A stretch of 64,000 nt of DNA from Ophiobolus disseminans. Taxonomy: Eukaryota > Ascomycota > Dothideomycetes > Pleosporales > Phaeosphaeriaceae. How positions within the stretch are numbered: the stretch's first letter is position 1; every line of letters begins with the position of its first letter. Shown piece by piece: positions 53,582 through 64,000 of the stretch. The stretch is from positions 124,001 through 188,000 of the forward strand of contig MU006229.1 of NCBI GenBank assembly GCA_010093685.1, written 5' to 3'. The translations under genes were made by a program, and so were the position numbers. The notes beneath the pieces were generated by a model. The model ran no database searches. It saw only the letters and a list, made by a program, of their open reading frames with translations, and had not been told where the DNA came from.

Positions 53582-55250
53582 CGTCGTTGCGAGGAGTCTA
53601 CTTCCGGACGTCGCCGAGTCCGCATAACATCAGCCATTGCACTTATACCACGCACAGTCCCATGGTTCAATCTGCTTCAGGACTCATGGCCTTTCCAAAA
53701 AGCCATTACTGGCGAATCTCTTATCTCAGAAAGTTCGTTATGCAAGATACCTTGGCAATCTACCGACGCCACCACATCTCGCATCCGCCACCAACACGCC
53801 CTTGCACCTCCTCCATGTCAATTTCCAGCTGCACTGCAGATCACGTTCGGATACCCAGCTCCGTCGCCTTTAGCCTCAACATCTCGACACGTTTGATCGC
53901 CCGACGGGAACTGACAAATTGCTTACAATGCGATCACTCGTTCGCGAAGGCGTCTGGAACACGCGAAGACGCTTAGCGACCTCGTACAACGGACAAAGTG
54001 CGGATATACCTAGATGCCGGAATTGTCGCCTTCCCGCCTAAGGCATGAAACTACCGGCCTTTCCGTCCAAGCATGCTGAGCGCATACGAATACGACTGCC
54101 TCGTGCTTCCGCTTTCCGGCGCGTTTGCGAGCGGAGGGAATTCACCCGCAGGAACATGCTTGGCTGATGTGTGGAGTCGTTCATAGCTACTGAGAACAAC
54201 ACGCGGCGCAGTCCACCGCTCCACACAGCGGTGTGTATGAGCGCAGTCAAAATCTCAACCCTCAAAGCGGACCTTAAAACCCCATCACACCAGCCACAAA
54301 CACCCCACTTCCCCCCACCTCGGCGACCACAGCTATAAGATGCGCACCGAAGACCGCACCCCACCTCTTGTGTCACCTTGCTCGGACCCACTCAGCCCTA
54401 CCCCGACGCTCGTGCTCCCGCGCCTGTCTGCGACAAGGTCACGTTTCAAGGGTTTCTAGTATGAGCGCATTTTTGGCAAGGATGCAGACGTCTGGTCTCA
54501 GAGTCCGAAGACCCGCTGGTGAGGCGTTTGAGGAATCTCACCGCTTAAGTGAGTCTGGTATGAGGCGGATGAGCGGAAAGGGCTGCTGTAGCAACGAAAA
54601 TACGGTCGGCAACGCCCGTGAAGGACTGCGATGATTTGGGTGATCCGCTTTAGGCACTGAGAGGGCAATCTTCATTGGGACAGAAAAACGTTTCTGGTAC
54701 TTTGAATTCGCTCGCTAAACAATAAAGCCAAATAGTCTATATACCAAAACAAAAAAAGCACACTCAAGGAAAACTACCTACGTGGATAAATGTGGGTGGT
54801 GAGGGGGGAATCGCGCGCTGAAAACAAGATCCGATATCAATGCTGGAAGTCGTAACTTCGTCATGTCGCGGGCGTGCGCATGTGTGGGGAGTCGCCGGAG
54901 CGGCGCTCCGGTGGTGACGGACGCGGTACTAGAAGCAAAAGTGGAACGCTGGACGGGAAAGGCATATCGCGAGGCGGCGATGGTGACGGTAGGAAATGTG
55001 AGTGAGGGGATTTGGCGGGACATCGAACAGCCTCGGGAAGGTCCGTCGAATGCACAGCAACATTGCAATGCAACACCTTCAGCCCGCCGTGTATCCATGA
55101 ACGCCAATGAAAGCACATATGATGCTCCGGTTGCTTGTGGTAGATTCGTACAGTCACTGCTCGTGGTCGGAAGAGCAAGACTGCATTGGGAAGTGAGATA
55201 CCAGACGCACGTCAAGCTCTTCTTCTCGGTTTGTCTTGAAGCGGCAGTCG
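53582..55250. other. Gene-free stretch, convergent 3' ends
   Basis: 1.7 kb between the NmrA-like and DUF4451 genes. Open frames here lack codon or domain support. The right third is probably the 3' UTR of the DUF4451 gene. No repeat is seen. Confidence 0.45.
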
Positions 55251-57633
55251 TCATATCATGCTCGCGATTGAATTGAGCGCAGTGGTAGTCGTCCGTATAC
55301 CGACCAGTTCAGGTTCGCTAACTTGGTGCGCCAGACTGGGCGAGTATGTTGAATGGCCGCCCGAGTAATTATGTAGGCTTTGCAAGGGAGTTGTAAATAA
55401 TCCGACAACGGGTTCGTGCTTGCTTGTAGGTTGTTCGCGGTGGTACTCAGGAAACGATGCCTGTGTTGGTGTGCGCAGCGACTGCATTGTGGGCGTCGCT
55501 GAAGTCGGTGTCGGATACGCGGTGTTAATTCCAAACGTGCTGGTGTTGAGTTGTGGTGTAGCCGTGGGGGTTGTTGTTGACAGCGGTCCCGATGACGTTG
55601 TCGCACTCGGCATGCCGAAGCTCTGGAGGGACGAGCTACCCGTGATCGGTGTCGGCGTGGAATGACGGTGAGAGGATGCATCTTGCGACAGTTCCTGCTT
55701 GATTGGATACGACGACGAGGCCGACGTAGACGATGCGGCACGGACACGTCCAGCTTGGGTTTCACGACGCCGCTTAGGCCCATCTTTGACTTTAGGGTGT
55801 GTGTGGCACTGCAGTATTGTGGTCAGTATGCTATGCTCGAGCTTGTGCAACAGGCGGAGACGTCGGTGAATCAGAGGAACGAGCATCAAGAGGCGGTGGA
55901 ATGTGGGGTTCGGAAAAAGACTTACTTTGTATGCATGCCGAAACCATGTCGTTCCTTTCTTCTTGCTGCTCACCAATGCTATCCATTCGCCACAACTCCC
56001 ACATAGCCCTTCCCATACATCAAGATTTCCTTCAGTACGGCGAGTATCTTGTGGGCCCTGAAATGCAGCGCCCGTCGCTGCGCTAACACCATGCGTGAAA
56101 GATTTGTCGTACCAAAACGCGCTATTTTTCAGCACAAGCCATCGTCCCGGCTTACAAAGACCGCACCATCCTTCTCGCTTGTTGCCATGACCGCGAACCC
56201 ACCGCGGAGTGTACAAATCGCCGGTGAAGCGAAGGTCTTGTTCATGTGGCATCATGTCAGGATCCGAAGGGTTCATGTCCGATTCTGGTGGATTCGAGGG
56301 CTCTTCGTGTAGCGACGAGTATAGGTCGGGTGGGTCCGATAGGTCTGCAAAATGTGACGAACATCCTCCGTGACGGTCTGCGTTGCTTTGCAAAAGTCGA
56401 AATAGACCCTGTGACGGCAGTGGGCGCGGCACCTCGAGGTGATATTGTTGATCTTGGTTGGAAAAGAGCGTCGTATTATTAGTGTGCAGAGGATGAGTCT
56501 GTGAGTAGAGCACATTCTGCGTGGCTTGACCATAGTTATTATACGCAGAAGGTGGATAGGTTGGCATCGAATGATGCGGATTGTAGCGGGGACCATAGGG
56601 CGCAAAGCGATCGGGTACTTGCGCTAGCGAACGAGAGCTTGTCGGAGTAGATGTCGGCGCATGACCTGTCGACCATCTCTTGAAACGGCTGCTGTCTAAC
56701 GTGTATGGCGAAGATCGCACGTTGTTGTGCGGCGCCGGCGAGGCACGGGAGCGGCTGCCGCCTCGGACAACGTGGTCGTGTTGGGGGCGGCGAGGCGAAG
56801 CTAGCGGCGATAGCAGTTGGCTGGTGGTCTGCTCTGCGTTGTTCCAGGCGTCATACTCAGACGCGTATGAAACCGCCTCGGTCGAGCCCAAATCTTCATA
56901 GTTTGAGACCTCAGGCAGCACACCACCAGTGCTTGACATGGAGAAAGAAGACTCGGACATTCGACGAGTAGAATGTGGATTGAAGGTGTTCATGCCTTCA
57001 TTCTCCGTCTGGCCGATACTAGAGTATTGCCGAAGGTCGATGATCGGAGTGTTTTCATCCTGACCCATGAGCCCATGGTTGAAATCACCAACATCGGGGT
57101 CCAAGGAGGGAAATGACTCTAGTTCTTCACACACTTTCTGTCCCCACGGGCCTGTTTATGTCAGCTTGACCAGAGCCCAAGTGTTACTCGAACAAACTTA
57201 CTAGTGTCGATGACGCCGGGAAAGTAATCTGTTGTCGCGAGTGGGGTGATGTTACCGTAAGATGTACTACTCATTGCGGGTGATTGAGACGTAGCGACGT
57301 CAGTTCTGGCTAGCTGGTATCCGGACTCTTCTCTGCTACCCATAGCAGGGCCTCTCGACATCTGGTAATATGGATTGTGGGTCTGTGGCACAGCCCACGT
57401 GGGCTGAGGTGGCGAGGGTCTCGACATATGTTGCATGGTTTGTGGTGGCTGCTGCCCTTGTTGAGGGACTGTACCGTAGGAATACATCATCTGTGGTCCT
57501 GATGTGGGCGACGATTGATGCATCGGATAGCCTCGATTGGATGACGGGCGATATCTATAGCAAAGGTCAGCGCCCGGAAACTTAAGGCGGGTCGATTCAA
57601 GAGAGCTTACTGCTGAATTGCATTAAATTCCAT
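55251..57633 (-). CDS. DUF4451-domain putative transcription regulator
   Basis: Four exons: 57633-57611, 57554-57202, 57151-55926 and 55808-55251 (719 residues). The N-terminal 430 residues are Gln/Pro/Ser/Tyr-rich and disordered, typical of fungal regulators. About residues 438-540 form DUF4451: DLYTPRWVRG, EGWCGLCKPGRWLVLKNSAF, WYDKSFTHGVS, LCGSCGEWIAL, then WFRHAYK joined across intron 3 to CHTHPK. Its Cys and His residues suggest metal binding. A basic patch (KRRRE) and a Ser/Thr-rich tail follow. The family occurs in fungal, presumably nuclear, proteins and is poorly characterised. Intron 3 (117 nt) is a multiple of three and stop-free, so retention would insert 39 residues between the domain's last Lys and Cys. 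Confidence 0.85.
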
Positions 57634-60600
57634 CTTTAGCCTCGTCTTCTATGTACAATGACTTGGCAGATGTAGGTGTGTTGTCTAGAACTAGTGTCAG
57701 CGACTGATTAGGAAGTTTATGATATTGCGCATCGCGCCGTGCATCATCCCACGTCCAGGAAGCACTTGCTATGGAACATGCTGTCAAGTCACGCAAGGGA
57801 GACATGGGTACCAAAATACTCACATTGAAAACAGAAAGAGAGGCTTGCAGACAAAAGAATGTGTCTAGTGCGGTAGCGTTGTACGACGACGGCTGAGAAG
57901 GTGTGGCGACGAAAGGAACCGCGAGACTAAAAAATGAGTGTACGGAGAACAAATGTTCCCAATCGCAGCCAGCGCGGATGGAGCCCGCTCCTGAGAAAAG
58001 AATGAATTTAAAGATAGTTGGGTTGGTTCCTAAAGAGTGACGGGGCCAAATAGGAAGGAAGGCAGTCGGAGGAACCGTTAGACTATATGATGAACACACG
58101 GGTTTGGAAGTTTCCGAGAGCGACGACGAGATGAAATGGCCTTTGCAATGTTGACGCAAGAGGACTACTTTGGGCGCAAGTTTGAGAGCAGTCGCGGGAC
58201 GCGCCTTGGCTGCAGGTGATCTGGAACGACCACACCAGAAGCGTTCACCCAAAGGAGCGTCTGGCGGGGATCGTGTGGTGGATGGTGGACCAAGCGCAAG
58301 GCTGCTGGGGTGCAGGATGGCGATCAGACACATCCAGATCAGTCGCACCACTGGATATCCACATCACGCTCTCAGCTTCGACTGACAAGCAGCTTGACGG
58401 TGCCCAGTAGGCATCCCTTGCGGTTGAAGCAGTGTTATCGCCATGGGTGAAGTGCTGCCATCAACGATCAGAGCTTCCATCGACAAGGACCTGACGGTCG
58501 ACTCGGTCGTAGCAACAGGGAATTCCGTGTTCTTTGCGACTCGAGGCCAAGTTTCAGCGCCTAATCGAGAGGATGGGACTTGTTAGGGAAGGATGAAGAG
58601 GTGGATGCGCGACGAAGCGAAGTATCAAAAGACCGTTGCCGGGGTTTAGCAGCCACCGTATCCGCATGGTCTACACGCATCGCCAGATTAGGCGTGGCTT
58701 AGATGCTCCGCGGCAGGTGATTGGGGACGGAAGTGTGAATGTTCGCGACTGGTGCATCGTTTGGGAAGCCGCCAGATGATTAAGCAATCGCTTACGGCGC
58801 TTGGCATCAGGCCCACTCTTCTCTACCGCGACGCGACAAGTCTGAAACGCACCTCCGACCTGCAGCGGCCTCAGGAGAGCGCCAACACTCCGTCTTTTCC
58901 ACAGCCGAACCGCACCATTGATACAACTTTCGAGTGCTGCAAGATTGATTCGACGACAAATTTCCTTGCGCACAACAGCGCCGGAGCAGGGGCCGAAAGT
59001 CCTTCCCAGAGAATGACTGCCATCCAATCCTCGTTCAGGCAATGAGGGGGAAGAACGTTACCGCCGGGCCTTTATGTGGCCTCGTTTACAACACCAACAA
59101 TGGCGATGTTCGTGGCGTCACGGGCCTTGAAGAAGCTCGAACGGTTTCTCGTCTCCCACTCGAGTCACGATGACGTGTGACAGCCGTAGCTAGCATATTC
59201 CAGTTATCTCGACATTGTGGATAATCAATGAATTCATTCGTGGATCAGCTTACCCGTTGCAACTACGGTAGTCTACAGCTGCTAGGCATGCATTACGAAT
59301 GCCTCGGTCCCACGAACACATGTTCGTGCGACGGAGGTCATCTCAATCTTGCGGGAAGGCTCGCAAAGGATGCACTCTGCTCACTAGTACCCAGCCACAT
59401 GCCTCACACGCACATCATCTGTCAACCTAGTGTCCGGGGTGCATCTCTCTTGTGTCACCCAATCAAACCGTCATTTGTCAGTGGTATACATCTTGCCACG
59501 GATGTAAACTCTTCCACGCTTCGGGCATAAAGGACTACGATGGAAGAGGTGAACTGCAAATTTCTATTTCTGCGAGCTGAACCTATTCGACTTCGCCCGG
59601 AGCATCCTACAAGCGGTTCGGTGCGATCCTGTAGTCAGAAGCTCGTGATTCACGGATGTGTGGGACCACGATACCTTTGCCTCCCCTTGCTTCATTTCGG
59701 CTGCACACGACGCTGAAGACGGATTAGAGCGCGCACACCCCCACACTCGGTATTGCGCGTGCTTGCGCGAAATCGAATTGAGCATACCTCCACGTTTGCT
59801 GGTCTCACCAAAACGTCTTCCACTCCAGCTCCAGCTGCGGCAGATTCTTAATCTGGCAAGGCCAAATTCTGAAAATGTCCGTCACCGTCCTGATCAGATC
59901 CACATTATCGATCGGGCCTCGCCGAAGATCTTGCTACCCTCATTGCCCAATTTGGATAAGTTATCGACGAACTTTGGGCGGGTGGTGCGCGTGCCATTGG
60001 GTGTACAAATATCGGCTTTCACACCCACATGATGATGGACAGGTACACCGATCAAACCTCGCATACTCCGTCCGAATTCGAGATTCTATTTTGCGACGAC
60101 ACAATGATCAGCTGGAGAGTTGCAGCATGGTTCGATAGCCACCAGACCGTTGAACCCCATCCAGATCTTCTAGACGCGAGGAGCGCTGGGAGATAAGCCG
60201 ATCCTACCCACTGTGTAACACATCTGATCATCGTTCGGATACAGATCTACCACCGTAGAATGCAAGACATAAGATATTTAAGCCCAGTCAGTATGGTGTG
60301 TGGCAGCCTCACTTCCTCATGTAGTCAATCCCTAGATTAGAGTAGGGGCAATCCCCGGACTGCAATCGCGGATCTTACTTACACTGAGATCATGCAATGC
60401 TTTCCTACAAGAGATCGGTGCTCACTTCGACGACATCTCTCCGCGCACGCGCACAATTCTGCCCGCGTACCTACACTTTCTCATTCTCTAGTTAGATCAA
60501 CGATGAGCTATTATCGTAGTCCGCCATGACCGTATTCTTCGTACAATCTTCGATCGATCTAATAACCAACGCACTATTGCAAGGGGAAGCATACAATGCA

Positions 60601-61170
60601 TACGTCCTGACATCATACGTAGGTACCTCCCACCTGCAATACCAAACCCGGCCACTAGTCCAACACCAAACTCTAATTTCGCCAAGGATACATTCGCTGT
60701 AAGATGAGCAAGCTGCTACTGCTAACAGATGCGCAACTCTCAACAAGGTTTGCCCATGTCCCGATACATCGGATATGACAGGCCACCGCTGGCGGGACGG
60801 TATGCGCGGACAAAGACACTATTAAACTTTATTCTGAGCTAGCCTCGTCAGCCTAGTGGAGTAATGCGGCAGTTGGGTAGTGTGACGCGTAAGGTAGCTT
60901 TGGTAATTTAGGTGTGCTGAGTTTGGTGTTTGACTGCTTGGAGTAGTGAGTGCGGTCTGAATGAGATTGTGTGAAAAGCGGCAAGTGAGATGAAGGAGTG
61001 TATCATTGAGGAATTTCAATGTTGAAATGTAATATGGCGCAGCGAATGCAATGCGCGCTCTAAACGCCTAGTGAACTCCTGGTTCCCAAGATGGACACTC
61101 CGTCCCCGAATGCCTATATATTTTACAACCAACACCATATATACCACGGACTGTTCTATTCCTCTCGCCC
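57634..61170. other. 3.5-kb gene-free stretch
   Basis: The left part is the promoter and probable long 5' UTR of the DUF4451 gene. From 58.4 to 60.8 kb I find no coding exon with domain or splice support, no tRNA-like box pair, no LTR copy and no tandem array. It is the longest empty stretch in the window. Open frames near 59228 and 59658 are short and featureless. Confidence 0.45.
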
Positions 61171-62998
61171 TCAAACCCTCCCAATCTTAATCTCACACTG
61201 CCCACTAACCGTATCAAACTCCATCTTCCCACCCCCACTCCCCTTCTTCGCCTCAACATGATTCCTCCCCGGTTCTTTATTCTCGCCCAACAGCTCCAGC
61301 TCTTTGCCCTGCAAATGTAGCGCGCCACTCATCGACGTGCCATTTACATGTCCCACCCACTCAGGCGGATACGTCAGATCCAGTTCTCCAGACACCGTGC
61401 TATGCACACTCAGAAGACCCGTAAGTGGCACACCCTTCGCCCGATACGGCGTGCGGAGCGTAACGCTCGTTTGCCCTGCGTCTGTGTGCGTTGCGATCAT
61501 CGAGGCGTAGTCGCCGGACTTGTATGGCAAGAGATCTGCATTCACGAATCCAGCTACAGAGGAGATTTCTGTCCGCGAGCCGTGGATGAAGCGCCCGTCG
61601 ACGGAGCCGACGGTCGTGTTGATGTAGATCTGATAATCGCGGTCGGGGATGTGTTTGCGCTTAAAGTCCGTCCGCACACTGCTCGACACCGCATCGACCA
61701 TGAAGATCGCAGATTTCGATATCCCAGCTGTTGTGGGTTTGGGGTCGATGTCGATGTTTACGGAGCCGCTTTTGGATGTTACGGATACGAGGTCGAGGAG
61801 CGAGTACATTCCGCTGATGGAGCCTGAGATGGTCTTGAGATATGTTTCGCGTGAGTGAAACGATGCTGCGTCGAGTGTGCCTTTGGTGAGTGAGATGTGT
61901 GTTGAGTTTGTGACGGAGAAGTCGACGCCGTTGTGGATCTGCATGCCTAGATGTGTGGCAGATATGTCGAGCGTAGAAAGTTCGACGCCCGCGGCCATGT
62001 AGATTACGAGCGAGAGACCCAGACAAGCAGTCTTCTGGCGCATACCGTCGAAACCATCGGCGTATGTAGGGTCGCCTATTGTTAAGCCAGTCGCGGACGA
62101 GACGCGTTTGATATTGTTCATGTCAATGGACGGCGAAGCGGCGTAGGACAGGCGTACCTGAATGGTACCGGGAGCTTGGCTTGCGGGCGCGTGTACAACG
62201 TGGATCCAGCCTGAGACTCTCTTGTATCCGCCGTCGAGCTTGTGTACCGCTTCATGAATGCTCAATTCGCTGGGTGTGCCGAAATCGTACTCTTCGACCT
62301 TAACATTGTATTGCCTCCCGCATTTCTCGGGCCATCGAATCGGAAACACTTGTTTTGACTGTGACGGTAATGGAGGCTGGACTCCCGAAGCGCTTGGTGT
62401 TGGCCAGGGTATTGCGATGAGATCCGGGCGTTCGTTGTCGTCGCCAATGAAACCTTCTGCGAGCGATGATTCCTCTGCGCCCGATGGTTGTGCAAATGTC
62501 GGCGGACTGATTTTATCTGCTGATGATGATGAAGGAGAGGATGCGCTGTTTGTTGAAGCCTGCTTGTTGATTAGTCGTGATCCGAAGATTCAGAATAGAT
62601 ATACGCACGTGCTTGTGCCCTCTTACAGACACCGATGCAGCTATGAGAGCCAACATAGCAGCCAGCATTGCGATGAACACGACCGCGGCAATCCACTTTA
62701 TCCATCTTGTCGCCGTACATTGTACTCTCAGACCCTTCCTTCTGTATTGATCCTCTTTTATTGCCACCCCTCTTGCTTCGCTGCCGTCGTCACCTAGTAG
62801 CCTTGCGCCCTGGTCATCGCTTAGTCTGCTGCTATATAGACCAGGCGTTGTGGCCTCGAGATATGTGGGCGGTGGCGCTTGTCCAACGAATGTCTCTAGT
62901 AATGGTGTTGATGACTCGTTGTATGGCGATGTGTGAGGTGAGATGATGATTTGCGGTCGTGATGATCGGCTGTTCGCATTTTCTGTGTCAATGAACAT
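61171..62998 (-). CDS. Type II membrane protein with adhesin-like ectodomain
   Basis: Two exons (62998-62609 and 62559-61171, 49-nt intron) give 592 residues. The cytosolic N-terminus of about 98 residues contains a PPPTYLEA motif (PPxY-like). A single TM segment follows at about residues 99-124 (WIKWIAAVVFIAMLAAMLAL). Then comes a Ser/Pro-rich stalk and a long beta-rich ectodomain with many short alternating strands and Ser/Thr/Gly turns (SGSVNIDIDPKP, ISSVAGFVNADLLPYKSGDY, LHSTVSGELDLTYPPEW-like). That pattern resembles the DUF4097 putative-adhesin fold, but the match is by eye only. Orientation and size suggest a surface or vacuolar-membrane protein. The PPxY motif could recruit a Nedd4-type ubiquitin ligase for turnover. 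Function is unknown. Confidence 0.8.
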
Positions 62999-63824
62999 GA
63001 TGTGAACCGAGTTGAAGTTTCGTGTGATCCAAGATGACCCACGCTGTACTGATGCAAAGTTCGAGAATGAAAACGATGGAGGTCACGATGACGGAAGTAT
63101 GGAGAAAAGTGTGGGGAGATAACAATGGTGAGAAAGAAGGTCAGGCAGCCATGTCTTATTATTCCTACAAGCCAGGCTCCGAGGCTTGATCTGCGACTTG
63201 AGGCTCTCGAAAAGAACTCTTGCGACACATTTGTTTCGGTCGTGGAAACATTGCATGTTTTACCTTGGGCTTGGCAGGTATCTGGACGCGAACCATGGAA
63301 GCGTGATAACGCGACCGCGACATTATTGTCGCCTCTTACTTAGTACACTGTTCACAAACCTTATGAAGGTGATCGATAATGCCTTGCAAATGGACGTAAT
63401 GAATTCGTGAGATGTTCCTGTTGGGCGGCAATGAAGAAGCAGGGGATGGACTGAAGGTTGGAGCGCTGTCGGACGATTCGAGGCGCTAAACTGAAAGGAG
63501 TTAGCTTCAAGTCTGAGCATGTATGTCACTCAACTCTGAACACGATGTCTAGCACATCAGCTAAATTTGTGTCCCGACATACAAGGCGTTGTCTATCCTC
63601 ATGTCCCTGTCGAATTCTTCTTATGTCTTCATAATGCTGTGGGGATATACAGGCTTAGTGTAGAATTTGGAGAATGGGACACAATACTTGGAGCATTTGG
63701 TGATGATAGTTCTCAGCTTTCAATAACTACCTAGCACTCGCTGCCCAAATCGCAAGGCCGCTTTTGAAGCTGCACATTCATATCGTGCCTCATTTCCAAC
63801 TTATCCTGGCCACACCACGCTTTG
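62999..63824. other. Intergenic, minus-strand 5' region
   Basis: Upstream of the type II membrane protein gene and downstream of the gene entering from the right edge. No feature is seen. Confidence 0.5.
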
Positions 63825-64000
63825 TCATCCTCGAAGACTTTTCACGATCGCGTCGAAGTCGTATTCCCTGGCCTTGTAGTACTCGTTCATAAGGTGAGGA
63901 TGTTGGAAGGGCTTGTTCTTCGCAAGCCGCCATCGCGATTTGATAGCTTGGTGAGCCAGCTTCTCAACTTCACCCGCGTCCGGCCGCAATCTTCCCGGGA
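63825..64000 (-). CDS. C-terminal end of a gene running in from the right edge
   Basis: From 63998 the minus-strand frame reads 57 residues to a TGA at 63825-63827, including EKLAHQAIKSRWRLAKNKPF and MNEYYKAREYDFDAI. It is charged and helical, with codon use like the other genes. The rest lies outside the window, so the frame could not be tested further and the family is not recognisable. Confidence 0.5.
   Translation of the reverse strand, partial: PGRLRPDAGEVEKLAHQAIKSRWRLAKNKPFQHPHLMNEYYKAREYDFDAIVKSLRG

Noticed and set aside
54863..55276. A 137-residue plus-strand frame
   Set aside because: Antisense to the probable 3' UTR of the DUF4451 gene; no domain or splice support.
57623..58351. 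A 242-residue minus-strand frame upstream of the DUF4451 gene
   Set aside because: No domain, odd composition, and it overlaps the first exon of the better supported gene in another frame.
1..64000. CRISPR arrays, rRNA genes, prokaryotic operons
   Set aside because: No spaced direct repeats or rRNA-like conserved stretches were seen, and the genes are spliced and eukaryotic.

Overview
The window is nuclear DNA from a filamentous ascomycete, most likely a Dothideomycete. Introns are short (about 46-60 nt) with GTAAGT-like donors and CTAAC-like branch points. Several families are Pezizomycotina-typical: bZIP/DUF3425, HET, Zn2Cys6, DUF4451, fungal tyrosinase and fungal secreted phospholipase A2. 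The species cannot be fixed from sequence alone. Almost every real gene is spliced, so most models below were built by joining exons by eye and checking phase.

Layout. 0-9 kb: an unrecognised membrane-anchored protein, a monocarboxylate-type MFS transporter, and a tandem array of four paralogues with an F-box-like core. The fourth paralogue carries one in-frame stop and has a solo LTR with a perfect target-site duplication just upstream. 10-18 kb: housekeeping genes (Stb3-like regulator, DNA topoisomerase III, DUF1295 membrane reductase, SDR). 18-21 kb: a bZIP/DUF3425 gene whose 3' end is tandemly duplicated, then a short non-autonomous LTR element inserted into a minus-strand gene and spanning an assembly gap. 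22-34 kb: Pmp3-type proteolipid, mitochondrial rhomboid protease, secreted tyrosinase, Sec39, a small 4-cysteine secreted protein, and a coiled-coil membrane protein. 35-36.6 kb: an internally deleted, frameshifted HET gene.

36.9-48.4 kb reads as a metabolic gene cluster: SDR, Zn2Cys6 regulator, amino-acid permease (sharing a 0.5 kb promoter with the regulator), Baeyer-Villiger monooxygenase, second SDR, and an anion:cation-symporter-type MFS transporter. A plausible scheme is uptake, oxidation of an alcohol to a ketone by an SDR, ester or lactone formation by the monooxygenase, with local control by the Zn2Cys6 protein. The substrate is unknown.

49.9-64 kb: secreted phospholipase A2, a nucleus-encoded ATP synthase subunit 8 with a mitochondrial presequence and an intron (normally a mitochondrial-genome gene), an NmrA-like protein with a degenerate dinucleotide motif, a DUF4451 regulator, a 3.5 kb gene-free stretch, a type II membrane protein with an adhesin-like ectodomain, and the C-terminal end of a gene entering from the right edge.
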